A DNA stretch of 64,000 nucleotides from Halomonas sp. 54_146 (GTDB lineage Bacteria > Pseudomonadota > Gammaproteobacteria > Pseudomonadales > Halomonadaceae): assembly GCF_001507855.1 (NCBI RefSeq), contig NZ_LGEN01000034.1, positions 1 through 64,000 on the forward strand. Direction: 5' to 3'. A model generated the notes under the pieces. That model saw nothing but the letters and a program-made list of their open reading frames with translations. It searched no databases and was not told where the DNA came from. The number at the start of each line of letters is the position of its first letter. The stretch's first letter is position 1. Positions 1 through 8,888 of the stretch are shown here, piece after piece. The position numbers were made by a program, and so were the translations under genes.

Positions 1-126
1 AATTAACTATATATCTATCCAGATATACCTGCAAGGCTGACGCCTTGCGCTGCCTTAACTGTCGATTCATTCGGAGAATCGAATCGCAGAATGCGGCAGG
101 TTTTTTGTTCAACGCAAGGTTTGCTG

Positions 127-162
127 AAAAAAAACCCGGTGCGCAAGGCATCGGGTTTAAGA
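127..162 (-). terminator. Intrinsic terminator after dnaJ
   Basis: On the minus strand the 7-bp stem AAACCCG / CGGGTTT (132-138 with 152-158) is followed by a run of T. It lies about 25 bases after the dnaJ stop codon. The spacer from 1 to 126 holds only a small perfect hairpin (31-37 with 42-48) and no gene that I can support. Confidence 0.8.
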
Positions 163-183
163 AACACGTCATACAGCGGTGTT

Positions 184-1329
184 TTACGGTTTCATATCTT
201 CAAAAAAGCTTTTCACACTGTCGAAGAAGCCGGTCTTCTTGGGCGAGTGGCTGTGGCTATTGCTGCCATCGAAGCTCTCTTGTAGCTGGCGCAGTAGATC
301 GCGCTGCTCGTCGTTAAGCTTCACTGGTGTTTCAACCACGACCTTGCATAGAAGATCGCCTGCTACACCGCCACGCACGGGCTTCACGCCTTTACCACGC
401 AGGCGGAACAACTTGCCTGTTTGGGTTTCGGGCGGAATTTTCAGCTTCACGCGACCATCGAGTGTGGGTACTTCAAGCTCGCCACCTAGTGCTGCATCAA
501 CGAAGTTGATCGGCACTTCACACTGTAGGTGTTTACCATCACGCTGGAAAATATGATGCGGCTTGATTGCTACCTGCACATACAGATCACCAGGCGGGCC
601 ACCGTTAACGCCGCTTTCGCCTTCACCATTTAAGCGAATGCGGTCACCGGTATCCACACCGGGCGGAATCTTGACGGAAAGCGTGCGCGTTTCACGTACA
701 CGTCCTTCACCATTACACTTATGGCACGGCACTTTAATGTGCTGCCCAGAGCCATGACAGGTGGGGCAGGTTTGCTGAACGGCAAAGAAGCCCTGCTGCA
801 TGCGCACTTGGCCATGACCATGACAGGTAGGGCAGGTCTCTTTACTGGAACCGGGTTCAGCACCGCCGCCATCGCAACGGTCACACTCAATATGACGCGG
901 TACGCGAATATCGACCGTGGTGCCAGCAACAGCACTTTCCAGATCCAGCTCTAAGTTGTAGCGAAGGTCGGAACCACGTGCCGGGGCATTGGGGCCACGA
1001 CGACGGCCACCACCGCCACCAAAAATATCGCCAAACACATCGCCGAATATATCGCTGAAATCACCAGCACCCGCGCCACCGCCACCAAAACCACCGCCTT
1101 GGCCGTCAACGCCTGCATGGCCGAACTGATCATAGGCAGCGCGCTTTTCGCCGTCGCTAAGCACTTCGTAGGCTTCAGACACCTCACGGAATTTTTCCGC
1201 TGACGTGTCATCGTCCGGGTTTCGGTCAGGGTGGAATTTTTGCGCCAGTCGGCGATAGGCCTTTTTGATCTCTTTCTGATCGGCCCCTTTTTCAACACCC
1301 AGGACTTCGTAATAATCGCGTTTGGACAT
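184..1329 (-). CDS. dnaJ: Chaperone protein DnaJ (Hsp40)
   Basis: This co-chaperone binds unfolded substrates and stimulates the ATPase of DnaK in the cytoplasm. The 381-residue product has the full class I layout. The J domain carries the HPD motif at residues 33-35. A Gly/Phe-rich linker follows at about 70-110, then four CxxCxGxG zinc-binding repeats between about 145 and 210, then the C-terminal substrate-binding domains. An AGGAG ribosome site precedes the ATG. It is the last gene of grpE-dnaK-dnaJ, about 100 bases after dnaK, and a terminator follows. The length is normal for the family. Confidence 0.98.
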   Translation of the reverse strand: MSKRDYYEVLGVEKGADQKEIKKAYRRLAQKFHPDRNPDDDTSAEKFREVSEAYEVLSDGEKRAAYDQFGHAGVDGQGGGFGGGGAGAGDFSDIFGDVFGDIFGGGGGRRRGPNAPARGSDLRYNLELDLESAVAGTTVDIRVPRHIECDRCDGGGAEPGSSKETCPTCHGHGQVRMQQGFFAVQQTCPTCHGSGQHIKVPCHKCNGEGRVRETRTLSVKIPPGVDTGDRIRLNGEGESGVNGGPPGDLYVQVAIKPHHIFQRDGKHLQCEVPINFVDAALGGELEVPTLDGRVKLKIPPETQTGKLFRLRGKGVKPVRGGVAGDLLCKVVVETPVKLNDEQRDLLRQLQESFDGSNSHSHSPKKTGFFDSVKSFFEDMKP

Positions 1330-1380
1330 AGGCCCTACGCCTCCTGGTTAGCTACGTACGTCTTGGCCGCGGAAACAGCA

Positions 1381-1402
1381 ACGCGGGAGTTAGCTCCCGC
1401 GT
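1381..1402 (-). other. Stem-loop in the dnaK-dnaJ spacer
   Basis: A perfect 9-bp stem (1381-1389 with 1394-1402) with a 4-base loop sits between the dnaK stop and the dnaJ ribosome site. No strong T run follows on the minus strand. A processing site, a stability element or a partial terminator that lowers dnaJ relative to dnaK is more likely than a full terminator. Confidence 0.6.
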
Positions 1403-1431
1403 CACCGCTTTCCTTGGCAGAAAGAGGTTAA

Positions 1432-3366
1432 TTACTGCTTTTTCTGATCGTCGTTAACTTCTTCGTACTCGGCGTCAACGACGTCATCTTCCGGTTTGGT
1501 GCCTGTGTTGCCGGCACCGTCACCGCCCTCTTGCTGTGCCGCTTCTGCCTGCTCGGCGTACATTTTCTGCGCTAGCTGGCCGGAGGCTTCGGTCAAGGCA
1601 TCCAGCTTCTTCTGGATGTCGTCGACGTCGTCGCCTTTAATCGCTTCTTCAAGCTCAGTGATCGCGGTCTGAATCGCCTGCTTCTCGTCTTCAGTCGCCT
1701 TATCGCCGGCTTCTTCCAGCGTTTTGCGGGTGGCGTGAATCATGCCATCAGCCTGGTTACGCAGCTGCACCAGCGCTTCGAACTTTTTGTCTTCTTCCGC
1801 GTGCGCTTCCGCATCGCGAACCATTTGATCAATCTCTTCGTCCGACAAGCCGCTAGAGGCTTTGATGACGATGGACTGCTCTTTGCCCGTGGCTTTGTCT
1901 TTCGCCGATACGTTCAAGATACCGTTGGCATCCAGATCAAAAGCAACTTCAACCTGCGGCACACCGCGCGGTGCAGGCGGAATGTCGGCGAGATCAAAAC
2001 GACCCAGCGATTTGTTCTGCGCGACTTGCTTACGCTCGCCCTGCACGACGTGAATGGTCACGGCCGTTTGGTTGTCATCCGCGGTTGAGAAGGTTTGGGT
2101 CTTCTTGGTCGGGATGGTGGTGTTTTTGTCGATCAGCGGCGTCATCACGCCACCCAACGTTTCGATACCCAGGGTTAGCGGGGTAACGTCGAGCAGCAGT
2201 ACGTCTTTAACATCGCCGCCCAATACGCCACCTTGAATCGCGGCACCAACGGCAACGGCTTCATCAGGGTTAACGTCTTTACGTGCTTCTTTGCCGAAGA
2301 AGTCAGCGGCTTTCTTCTGCACCATCGGCATACGCGTCTGGCCACCGACCAAGATCACTTCGTCGATTTCAGAGGCTGACAGGCCAGCGTCTTTTAGTGC
2401 CATTTTGCACGGCTCAAGCGAGCGCTGAACCAGGTCTTCTACCAGCGACTCAAGCTTGGCACGGGTCACCTTAACGTTAAGGTGTTTCGGGCCAGTGTTG
2501 TCGGCAGTGATGTACGGCAGGTTCACGTCGGTCTGCTGGGCGCTAGACAGCTCAATTTTGGCTTTCTCAGCGGCTTCTTTCAGGCGCTGCATGGCCAGGT
2601 TGTCGCCGGAAAGGTTGATACCGCTATCGGCCTTGAACTGGTCAACCAGGTAGTTGATCAACGCCAAATCGAAATCTTCGCCGCCCAGGAAGGTGTCACC
2701 GTTGGTGGCCAACACTTCGAACTGCGTTTCGCCGTCAACGTCAGCAATTTCGATAATCGAGATATCAAAAGTACCGCCACCCAGGTCATAAACCGCGATG
2801 GTTTTATCACCGCGGGATTTGTCCATACCGTAAGCCAATGCGGCTGCGGTCGGCTCGTTGATAATGCGCTTAACGTCTAGACCAGCGATGCGGCCGGCGT
2901 CTTTAGTGGCTTGACGCTGGCTGTCGTTGAAGTAGGCCGGTACGGTAATCACCGCTTCAGTCACCGTTTCGCCCAAGTAATCTTCGGCGGTCTTCTTCAT
3001 TTTCTTCAGCACTTCCGCGCTTACCTGCGGCGGTGCCATTTTTTTGCCTTTTACTTCAACCCAAGCGTCACCGTTATCAGCTTCGGTGATTTTGTACGGC
3101 ACCATCTTGATGTCTTTTTGAACAACGTCGTCTTTGAAACGACGGCCAATTAAACGCTTGATGGCGTACAGGGTGTTTTCTGGGTTAGTCACCGCTTGGC
3201 GTTTTGCCGCCTGACCGACCAGCGTCTCACCATCATCGGTATAGGCGATGATAGAAGGCGTCGTGCGGCCGCCTTCAGCATTTTCAATCACTTTAGCGCT
3301 GTCACCATCAAGCACGGCCACACAAGAGTTGGTGGTGCCCAGGTCGATACCAATAATACGTCCCAT
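1432..3366 (-). CDS. dnaK: Molecular chaperone DnaK (Hsp70)
   Basis: This ATP-driven chaperone refolds proteins and works with DnaJ and GrpE. The 644-residue product starts [15 protein letters not shown], the classic phosphate-1 motif of Hsp70. The ATPase domain runs to about residue 385 and is followed by the substrate-binding domain and an acidic, glutamine-rich tail ending NDDQKKQ. An in-frame ATG lies two codons upstream. I chose the second ATG because the GAGG ribosome site is then 8 bases away rather than 2, and because the family normally starts MG(K/R)IIGIDLG. A sigma-32 promoter lies directly upstream. Confidence 0.98.
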   Translation of the reverse strand: MGRIIGIDLGTTNSCVAVLDGDSAKVIENAEGGRTTPSIIAYTDDGETLVGQAAKRQAVTNPENTLYAIKRLIGRRFKDDVVQKDIKMVPYKITEADNGDAWVEVKGKKMAPPQVSAEVLKKMKKTAEDYLGETVTEAVITVPAYFNDSQRQATKDAGRIAGLDVKRIINEPTAAALAYGMDKSRGDKTIAVYDLGGGTFDISIIEIADVDGETQFEVLATNGDTFLGGEDFDLALINYLVDQFKADSGINLSGDNLAMQRLKEAAEKAKIELSSAQQTDVNLPYITADNTGPKHLNVKVTRAKLESLVEDLVQRSLEPCKMALKDAGLSASEIDEVILVGGQTRMPMVQKKAADFFGKEARKDVNPDEAVAVGAAIQGGVLGGDVKDVLLLDVTPLTLGIETLGGVMTPLIDKNTTIPTKKTQTFSTADDNQTAVTIHVVQGERKQVAQNKSLGRFDLADIPPAPRGVPQVEVAFDLDANGILNVSAKDKATGKEQSIVIKASSGLSDEEIDQMVRDAEAHAEEDKKFEALVQLRNQADGMIHATRKTLEEAGDKATEDEKQAIQTAITELEEAIKGDDVDDIQKKLDALTEASGQLAQKMYAEQAEAAQQEGGDGAGNTGTKPEDDVVDAEYEEVNDDQKKQ

Positions 3367-3464
3367 AGCCATTACCTCGAATTCGTTTGTTACAAAACTG
3401 AAAATTTGTTTATTAAAAAAGCATTAACAACATGTTTGCGGGCTTTCCCGCTGGGTTGCCCTTT

Positions 3465-3492
3465 ATTTGGGGGCCGCCGCTAACTTTTCAAG
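3465..3492 (-). promoter_or_regulatory. Heat-shock (sigma-32) promoter of dnaK
   Basis: On the minus strand, -35 CTTGAA (3492-3487) and -10 CCCCAAAT (3472-3465) are separated by 14 bases. This is a close match to the RpoH consensus CTTGAA-N13/15-CCCCATNT. It lies about 100 bases before the dnaK start, so dnaK can be driven independently of grpE. A small GCGGG/CCCGC hairpin (3438-3451) lies in the leader. Confidence 0.85.
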
Positions 3493-3522
3493 GCTTTTTT
3501 TCACATCTTGTGTTGCCATTTT

Positions 3523-4164
3523 TTAATTGGCTTTCTGGCTAACCACGACCATGGCCGGGCGTACTAGACGGCCATTCAACAAATAACCTTTTTGCATGAC
3601 ATCCATAACGGTATTCGGGTCAAGATCCGGGTTGGGCACCATGGCCATTGCTTCATGCACCTGCGGGTCAAAGGGTTCGCCGTGCGGCTCAACGCTCTCA
3701 ACGCCAAACTTGTTGAGCACATTTAGCTGCATTTTCAAGGTCATGGAAACGCCTTCACGGTGCGCGTCGGTGGCACCCTCTTCCATCGCCTCAAGCGCTT
3801 TTTCCAGGCTATCGACTACCGGCAGCAGCTCTTTAACGAATTTTTCCAAGGCAAACTTACGCGCCTTATCAACTTCCTGCTCAGCCCGCCGGCGCACGTT
3901 TTGCGCTTCAGCCGCGGCGCGTAACGCCTGGTCTTTGGCGTCAGCCAGGCTCTGTTCTAATTCGCTAACTTGGGCGGCCAGCATCTCTGCTTCAGGATTA
4001 TCAACGCTGCCTTCAAGCGGCTCTTCGTCATTAATCAGCCCTTCCAGCTCGCCATTCATCAAGCGTTCTTCTGCAGCTTGCTCGGCTGCTTGCTCTGCGC
4101 CATTGGCTTCTTGCTCGTGGCGGGCCAGTTCGTTATCCAACGGAGTTTGCGGTTCTTTCGCCAT
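3523..4164 (-). CDS. grpE: Nucleotide exchange factor GrpE
   Basis: GrpE releases ADP from DnaK. The 213-residue product has an acidic, Glu/Gln-rich N-terminal region, a long coiled coil at about residues 60-120, and the C-terminal beta domain with the family sequence [21 protein letters not shown] ribosome site lies 7 bases before the ATG. It is the first gene of the heat-shock operon, 156 bases before dnaK, and has its own sigma-32 promoter. It diverges from recN. Confidence 0.97.
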   Translation of the reverse strand: MAKEPQTPLDNELARHEQEANGAEQAAEQAAEERLMNGELEGLINDEEPLEGSVDNPEAEMLAAQVSELEQSLADAKDQALRAAAEAQNVRRRAEQEVDKARKFALEKFVKELLPVVDSLEKALEAMEEGATDAHREGVSMTLKMQLNVLNKFGVESVEPHGEPFDPQVHEAMAMVPNPDLDPNTVMDVMQKGYLLNGRLVRPAMVVVSQKAN

Positions 4165-4243
4165 GTTGTGCTCCTAATAAGTAGGGCGCTGCCACTTAGG
4201 GCTACGCGCAAATAAATAAGGCTATTAAGTCATTATGCGGCTT

Positions 4244-4271
4244 ATATGGGGGTCATAAATTCCATCTCAAG
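4244..4271 (-). promoter_or_regulatory. Heat-shock (sigma-32) promoter of grpE
   Basis: On the minus strand, -35 CTTGAG (4271-4266), a 14-base spacer and -10 CCCCATAT (4251-4244) match the RpoH consensus almost perfectly. The spacing equals that of the dnaK promoter. The grpE start lies about 80 bases downstream. Confidence 0.88.
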
Positions 4272-4278
4272 AGGTGCA

Positions 4279-4314
4279 TTGAAGTGAGTTATTAACTACT
4301 GTATAAATCAACAA
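4279..4314 (+). promoter_or_regulatory. recN promoter with LexA-type SOS box
   Basis: A sigma-70 type promoter, TTGAAG (4279-4284), 17 bases, TATAAA (4302-4307), is overlapped by CTGT-N8-ACAA (4299-4314). The latter differs from the LexA consensus CTGT-N8-ACAG at one position, and the left half TACTGTATA is perfect. A repressor bound here would cover the -10. SOS control of recN is established in E. coli; here it is inferred. Confidence 0.7.
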
Positions 4315-4363
4315 CGATTGGATACGTGCCCAGCTTCTATGCTGTACCGCCTCAGGAGGCGCT

Positions 4364-6037
4364 ATGCTTACTCAGCTTGCTATTCAAGACTTTGCCATCG
4401 TCGATCATTTAGAGCTCGATCTAACCGGTGGCATGACCGCAATTACCGGGGAAACCGGGGCGGGAAAATCGATTCTGCTAGGTGCCCTTGGGCTGTGCCT
4501 GGGCGAGCGCGCTGATGCCGGTAGCGTACGCCATGGGCGCGAGCGCACGGATCTCTCTGCACGTTTTGATATTCAGCACCTGCCCGCCGCCATCGAATGG
4601 CTCAGCTCCCGTGAACTGCCTGCTGAGGAGTGCTTGCTGCGCCGCGTGGTCACCGCCAGCGGACGCTCCAAAGCGTGGATCAACGGCCATCCCGCGACTA
4701 TTTCAGATCTAAAATCCCTCGGCGAACAGCTGATTCAGATTCATGGCCAGCATGCCCACCATGCGTTAATGCGCGAAGAAACACACCTGACGCTGCTGGA
4801 CGATTACGCAGGGCTAAACGACGCCACTGACCAATTAGCGGAGACGTTTCGCGAGTGGCGCGCTGCGCGCCGCCAGCTGAAAAAGCTCAGTGAAGAAGGG
4901 AGTGAAGTAGAAGCCAAGCGCCAGCTGCTGCGCTATCAGGTGGAAGAGCTGGATCAGCTTGGCTTAGCGGAAGGCGAATTAAAAACCCTTGAGGAAGAAC
5001 AGCACACGCTAGCCCATGCGGAAGAGACCCTGCGCGAAACCCAGTTTGCCGCTGATTGCTGCGCCAGCGATGAAGGCGGCGCGCTTTCGCTATTAAACCA
5101 AGCCTTCGCCCATTTAAGTGCGCTGCCCGGCAGCGACAAGGGCACGCTAGCCAACACGCTGGCCATGCTGAGCGATGCGCGTATTCAAGTCGAAGAGGCC
5201 TCCAGCGAACTGAATCGCCTCGCCAGCACCACTGAGCTAGACCCCGAGCGGCTCGCCTGGGTGGAAGAGCGCATGACCGACGTGCATCGCATCGCACGCA
5301 AGCACCACGTTGCCCCTGAAGAGCTATGCGCCCTACATGCGGACCTTCAGCGTGAAGTCGCACTGCTTGAAGAAGGTGGCGGCGACCTTGAGGCACTCAG
5401 TGCCCGCGTGGTTGAGCTACGCGAACACTATCGGCAAGCGGCTAAAAAAATCAGCGAGAGCCGTCAAAAAGCAGCCATTCGCTTAGGTAAAGAGGTGCAG
5501 CAGCAGCTGGGCTTTTTAGCCATGGGCAAAGCCCGCTTTGAAGTGGAGGTCACCGCGAAAGAAACGCCTGCGCCAGAAGGCCTTGATCGTGTGCAGTTTT
5601 TGATTAGCGCTAACCCCGGCCAGCCGGCACGGCCACTGACCAAAGTAGCCTCCGGGGGCGAGTTGTCACGTATCAGCTTGGCGATTCAAGTGGTTGCCGC
5701 AACGCATTCAACCGTGCCTAGCCTGGTATTTGACGAAGTGGACGTGGGGATCTCAGGTGCCACTGCCGAAATAGTGGGCCAGCTGCTGCGCAAGCTAGGG
5801 GAAAATGGCCAGGTAATGACGGTCACTCACCTTCCTCAGGTTGCCGCCCAAGCGCATCAGCACCTGCATATCGAAAAACAGGCAAAACGCGACACCACAT
5901 TGACCCAAATGGCACTGCTTGATGAACGTGGCCGTATCAGTGAACTGGCGCGTATGCTGGGCGGTGTGACGCTTTCTGACCAAACCCTCGCCCATGCTCG
6001 GGAAATGCTGCACGCCAGCCAGCGCCCACCGCACTAG
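4364..6037 (+). CDS. recN: DNA repair protein RecN
   Basis: RecN is an SMC-like ATPase that acts early in recombinational repair of double-strand breaks. The 557-residue protein has Walker A GETGAGKS at residues 29-36, long central coiled-coil arms, and the C-terminal ABC half with signature ASGGELSRISLAI and Walker B SLVFDEVDVGISG. The length matches the family (about 553). An AGGAGG ribosome site precedes the ATG. It diverges from grpE, and a strong hairpin separates it from convergent argP. The upstream LexA-type box fits SOS induction. Confidence 0.97.
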   Translation: MLTQLAIQDFAIVDHLELDLTGGMTAITGETGAGKSILLGALGLCLGERADAGSVRHGRERTDLSARFDIQHLPAAIEWLSSRELPAEECLLRRVVTASGRSKAWINGHPATISDLKSLGEQLIQIHGQHAHHALMREETHLTLLDDYAGLNDATDQLAETFREWRAARRQLKKLSEEGSEVEAKRQLLRYQVEELDQLGLAEGELKTLEEEQHTLAHAEETLRETQFAADCCASDEGGALSLLNQAFAHLSALPGSDKGTLANTLAMLSDARIQVEEASSELNRLASTTELDPERLAWVEERMTDVHRIARKHHVAPEELCALHADLQREVALLEEGGGDLEALSARVVELREHYRQAAKKISESRQKAAIRLGKEVQQQLGFLAMGKARFEVEVTAKETPAPEGLDRVQFLISANPGQPARPLTKVASGGELSRISLAIQVVAATHSTVPSLVFDEVDVGISGATAEIVGQLLRKLGENGQVMTVTHLPQVAAQAHQHLHIEKQAKRDTTLTQMALLDERGRISELARMLGGVTLSDQTLAHAREMLHASQRPPH

Positions 6038-6049
6038 GCGTTACACAGA

Positions 6050-6075
6050 GCAGCGCCCTCGTTCTTGGGCGCTGC
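6050..6075. terminator. Hairpin between convergent recN and argP
   Basis: A perfect 9-bp GC-rich stem, GCAGCGCCC (6050-6058) with GGGCGCTGC (6067-6075), has an 8-base loop. It fills the 42-base spacer between the two stop codons. T runs are weak on both sides, so it may act partly as an mRNA 3'-end stabiliser. Confidence 0.6.
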
Positions 6076-6079
6076 CCCG

Positions 6080-6946
6080 TTAAACTAATACTTGGCCAGC
6101 ATAATCCATGACGGCATGCCTCAACGCCGTCAGCGATGCGCTCTCTGTTTGCCAGAAGTGCCAATAAAGCGGTACATCCAGTATAAATTCTGGCCCCACA
6201 TCCACCAGCCGTCCGTTGGCTAGGTACTCTTCCACCTGAAGCTCTGGCAGCATGCCATACCCCAAGCCCTGCAACGCCATCCGGACAAAGCCCTCAGAAG
6301 AAGGCACGCGATGCTGACGGGCGGGCGGAGGCAGCCCCTGCACCTCTAAAAACTGGTGCTGCAGGCGGTCATCGCAATTAAAAATCAGGCAGGGCGCATC
6401 GACCAACCGGGCAGTGTCGATACGCGTTTGATAATGTTCAACAAATGCCGGGCTCGCTAGCGCCCGATAGCGTAAAACGCCCAGCGGACTCACCGCCCCC
6501 CCATTAACCGGCTGCGCTTCAGCACAGATGCACGCCATCACCTCGCCGTTACGCATTCGGCCAAGTCCCACTTCTTGGTCTTCCACCACTAAATCAAAGT
6601 CCATTTGGTGACTTAATGGGCATGCCGCTAGCGCCTGCGCCAGCCATGTCGCCATTGAATCCGCATTGACCGTCACACGCACCTTAAGTGGCTCGCCCTG
6701 CGCTTCGTCTAACAATCCCAACTCTAACTGTTTAACCTGCTGCAAGTGGTTATTCAAACGGCGTCCCAGCGCTGTCGCCACGGGCGGCGAACGCCTTAGC
6801 ACCACCGGCTGGCCCAGGCGGTGCTCCAGCTGGCGAATACGCTGACTAACCGCTGACTGCGTGATATGCAGCTTCTGGGCGGCTTTTTCGAAACCGCCTG
6901 TTTCAATGACGGCACTCAGCGCTTCCAATAGCCGGTAGTCCAGCAT
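6080..6946 (-). CDS. argP: LysR-type regulator ArgP (IciA family)
   Basis: This predicted activator of the arginine/lysine exporter gene argO faces argO across a 289-base spacer, as in enterobacteria. The 288-residue protein opens MLDYRLLEALSAVIETGGFE and has the LysR helix-turn-helix (AAQKLHITQSAVSQRIRQLE) in the first 40 residues, followed by the effector-binding domain. An ATG eight codons upstream is possible, but only the chosen one has an AAGGAG site at 9 bases and fits the ArgP N terminus. In E. coli ArgP responds to arginine and lysine; the same is inferred here from context. Confidence 0.88.
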   Translation of the reverse strand: MLDYRLLEALSAVIETGGFEKAAQKLHITQSAVSQRIRQLEHRLGQPVVLRRSPPVATALGRRLNNHLQQVKQLELGLLDEAQGEPLKVRVTVNADSMATWLAQALAACPLSHQMDFDLVVEDQEVGLGRMRNGEVMACICAEAQPVNGGAVSPLGVLRYRALASPAFVEHYQTRIDTARLVDAPCLIFNCDDRLQHQFLEVQGLPPPARQHRVPSSEGFVRMALQGLGYGMLPELQVEEYLANGRLVDVGPEFILDVPLYWHFWQTESASLTALRHAVMDYAGQVLV

Positions 6947-7027
6947 TTCGTCATCTCCTTCACAGCACATTGAGAAAGCATAAATTCAGCACACCTTTTC
7001 GCCAGCTTGCTCACCGGGTACTCACAC

Positions 7028-7060
7028 ACTTAGTCACAAACTTATCCACAAACCGGTCAC
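7028..7060. repeat. 12-bp imperfect tandem repeat in argP-argO spacer
   Basis: Two units, ACTTAGTCACAA (7028-7039) and ACTTATCCACAA (7040-7051), and a degraded third (7052-7060) lie in the divergent spacer, nearer argP. The second unit contains a DnaA-box match. Confidence 0.55.
7042..7050 (+). promoter_or_regulatory. Perfect DnaA-box sequence upstream of argP
   Basis: TTATCCACA is identical to the high-affinity DnaA box. The preceding repeat unit contains a weaker relative, TTAGTCACA (7030-7038). Whether DnaA binds is not known. A 9-mer can occur by chance, but the doublet is notable beside a gene of the IciA/ArgP family. Confidence 0.4.
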
Positions 7061-7235
7061 TGTATTGGGAAAGCTTTCGCAGGCATTACACATCCGCTTA
7101 AACCCGACCTGCCCGCTGTACTTACCCATCATTTCATGAGTAATGCTTATGAGGCATAAATATTATTCGTTAGATTAATAGACAAGCCCGCCTTTATTGT
7201 AAAAAGCTCATTTACCCGCACGAGAGGCACCGAGC

Positions 7236-7847
7236 ATGACACCATCGCTACTGACGGGCTTTGGCATTTCTCTTGGTTTGATTGTTGCCATTGGCGCCCA
7301 AAACGCCTGGGTACTTAATAAAAGTATGCGCCGAGAGTATCCCTGGGTGGTGGCCGCCATTTGCGCCAGCATCGATGCCACTCTGATTACGCTAGGTGTT
7401 TATAGCATCGAGTCGATTCAACAACGGCTGCCCACGCTAGTCCCCGTCATGACATGGCTAGGCATCGCCTTGTTGTGCTGGCTGGGTGGGCAGGCTTTCA
7501 AACGCGCTTGGCAGGGCAACAGTGGTTTATTAACCAGCCAGCAGCGTAGCGTTTATAACGGGTGGCAAATTGCGGGCCAAGCCATTGCTATTTCGCTTCT
7601 CAATCCACATGTCTACTTAGACACCGTTGTGCTTATTGGCAGCGTCGGCGTCCAGCAAGACAACAAGGTTGCGTTCGTGGTGGGAGCCGCTTCTGCATCA
7701 CTGCTGTGGTTTTTCGCCCTGGCAGGATTTGGGCGTTTCCTTGGCCCCAAACTGCAATCACCCCGCGCGTGGCGAATCTTCGACACACTGATTGGCATGA
7801 TTATGCTGCTGGTAGCAGTATCACTTATCCCCGCCACCCACCGTTAA
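7236..7847 (+). CDS. argO: LysE/ArgO-family arginine (lysine) exporter
   Basis: This inner-membrane exporter carries excess basic amino acids out of the cell. The 203-residue protein is almost wholly hydrophobic, with about six membrane segments. It opens with the LysE-family stretch ISLGLIVAIGAQNAWVLNKS and contains the conserved LLNPHVYLDTVVLIGS. The length is typical (about 205). A GAGG ribosome site lies about 9 bases before the ATG. Divergent argP is its likely activator. It converges on fur with a strong bidirectional terminator between. Confidence 0.9.
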   Translation: MTPSLLTGFGISLGLIVAIGAQNAWVLNKSMRREYPWVVAAICASIDATLITLGVYSIESIQQRLPTLVPVMTWLGIALLCWLGGQAFKRAWQGNSGLLTSQQRSVYNGWQIAGQAIAISLLNPHVYLDTVVLIGSVGVQQDNKVAFVVGAASASLLWFFALAGFGRFLGPKLQSPRAWRIFDTLIGMIMLLVAVSLIPATHR

Positions 7848-7870
7848 AACAGCCATTAAACGCTAGATAT

Positions 7871-7920
7871 AAAAAACGCACCCAAGGAGCAAGTTTCACT
7901 GGCTCCCTGGGGGCGTTTTT
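7871..7920. terminator. Bidirectional terminator between argO and fur
   Basis: A long stem runs from AAAAAACGC (7871-7879) to GCGTTTTT (7913-7920), with an imperfect GC-rich middle (GGAGC with GCTCC). It has A and T tracts on both flanks, so it can terminate both convergent genes. Confidence 0.85.
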
Positions 7921-7935
7921 AAGCGCGGCTAACGG

Positions 7936-8388
7936 CTATTTTTTATTGGCCGGGCCACTATCTTGGCGCGTAACGTCCGACCCACGAGGGCGCACGTAAA
8001 GCACAAGGGCGTGATCCACTAGCTCGTAGCCATGCTCTTGGGCTATCTCTTGCTGGCGATGCTCAATGATGTCATCAAGGAATTCGATGATTTCACCGCT
8101 TTCGAGGCACACCATATGGTCATGATGATCCTCTTGGGTCATCTCGAATACCGCGTGGCCGCCGTCAAAATTGTGACGAATAACCAAGCCCGCAGACTCA
8201 AACTGAGTCAGCACGCGGTACACCGTTGCCAAGCCAACATCTTCACCCGCATCAATCAGTGTTTTGTACACTTCTTCCGCGCTGAGGTGGTGCTGGCCCG
8301 AAACATTTTCGAGAATCTGCAGTATCTTGACGCGCGGCAGGGTCACTTTCAGACCAGCTTTGCGTAATTCATGGTTCTGATCGGCCAT
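7936..8388 (-). CDS. fur: Ferric uptake regulator Fur
   Basis: Fur is an Fe2+-dependent repressor of iron-uptake genes. The 150-residue protein has the winged helix in residues 1-80 (sensing helix region LATVYRVLTQFESAGLV) and the HHDH metal site at 88-91. The open frame runs well upstream, but this ATG gives MADQNHELRKAGLKVTLPR, the standard Fur N terminus. Cys94 is present, while the position of the second Cys of the E. coli CxxC is Ser97; some pseudomonad Fur proteins also lack it. It diverges from bamE with 72 bases between starts, a conserved gammaproteobacterial arrangement. Confidence 0.96.
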   Translation of the reverse strand: MADQNHELRKAGLKVTLPRVKILQILENVSGQHHLSAEEVYKTLIDAGEDVGLATVYRVLTQFESAGLVIRHNFDGGHAVFEMTQEDHHDHMVCLESGEIIEFLDDIIEHRQQEIAQEHGYELVDHALVLYVRPRGSDVTRQDSGPANKK

Positions 8389-8460
8389 GGTCGCTCTTCG
8401 CAGTAACAGGTTAGGTCGGGTATGATCAACCGAAACCACGATAGTGAAGAACAGGCCCAA

Positions 8461-8883
8461 ATGCAAAAATTGACTCAAATCATCACACTCTCCGTTGCCC
8501 TGACCGTTATTAGTGGCTGCAGCTACGTTGGTGTGTATAAGCGCGACATTCCCCAAGGTAACTTGGTTACCCAAGAGATGGTCAGCCAGCTTCAGCCCGG
8601 CATGACACAAGAACAGGTCACTTATGTGATGGGCAGGCCGCTGCTGGAGGCTCCTTTCGACGTTAGCCAGTGGGACTATGTGTTCCGTCTCGATAAAGCC
8701 TATGGCGGCGTGGAGCAACGCCGCGTCACGCTCACTTTCGACCCCCAGGGCCGTTTGGTGAACATTGAGCAGGAAGGCGATCTCTCAGCCGAGCTACCGC
8801 TAAAAGGTGAAAGCGGCATGGGGCCGGCAACGGAAGGCGTCGACCCAATGGATGCGCTACCGCAAGATGCGCTACCGCAATAA
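8461..8883 (+). CDS. bamE: Outer membrane assembly lipoprotein BamE (SmpA/OmlA)
   Basis: BamE is a small lipoprotein of the BAM complex, which folds beta-barrel proteins into the outer membrane. The 140-residue product has a lipoprotein signal ending VISGC at Cys20. The BamE core includes QPGMTQEQVTYVMGRPLL and FDVSQWDYVF. The frame is open 13 codons upstream, but the chosen ATG starts the signal peptide. The C terminus is two identical DALPQ units from an in-frame 15-bp tandem duplication. It is divergent from fur. Confidence 0.93.
   Translation: MQKLTQIITLSVALTVISGCSYVGVYKRDIPQGNLVTQEMVSQLQPGMTQEQVTYVMGRPLLEAPFDVSQWDYVFRLDKAYGGVEQRRVTLTFDPQGRLVNIEQEGDLSAELPLKGESGMGPATEGVDPMDALPQDALPQ
8851..8880 (+). 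repeat. 15-bp perfect tandem duplication at the bamE 3' end
   Basis: GATGCGCTACCGCAA occurs twice in a row (8851-8865 and 8866-8880) directly before the TAA stop. It is in frame and adds one extra DALPQ. Confidence 0.9.
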
Positions 8884-8888
8884 AAGCA

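Noticed and set aside
31-48. Perfect 7-bp hairpin as a terminator
   Set aside because: No T run follows on either strand, and a better dnaJ terminator lies nearby.
4887-5396. Minus-strand ORF inside recN
   Set aside because: A frame shadow of recN with basic, low-information sequence.
7936-8718. 260-residue Fur with a long N-terminal extension
   Set aside because: The extension runs antisense into bamE; the internal ATG at 8388 gives a standard 150-residue Fur.
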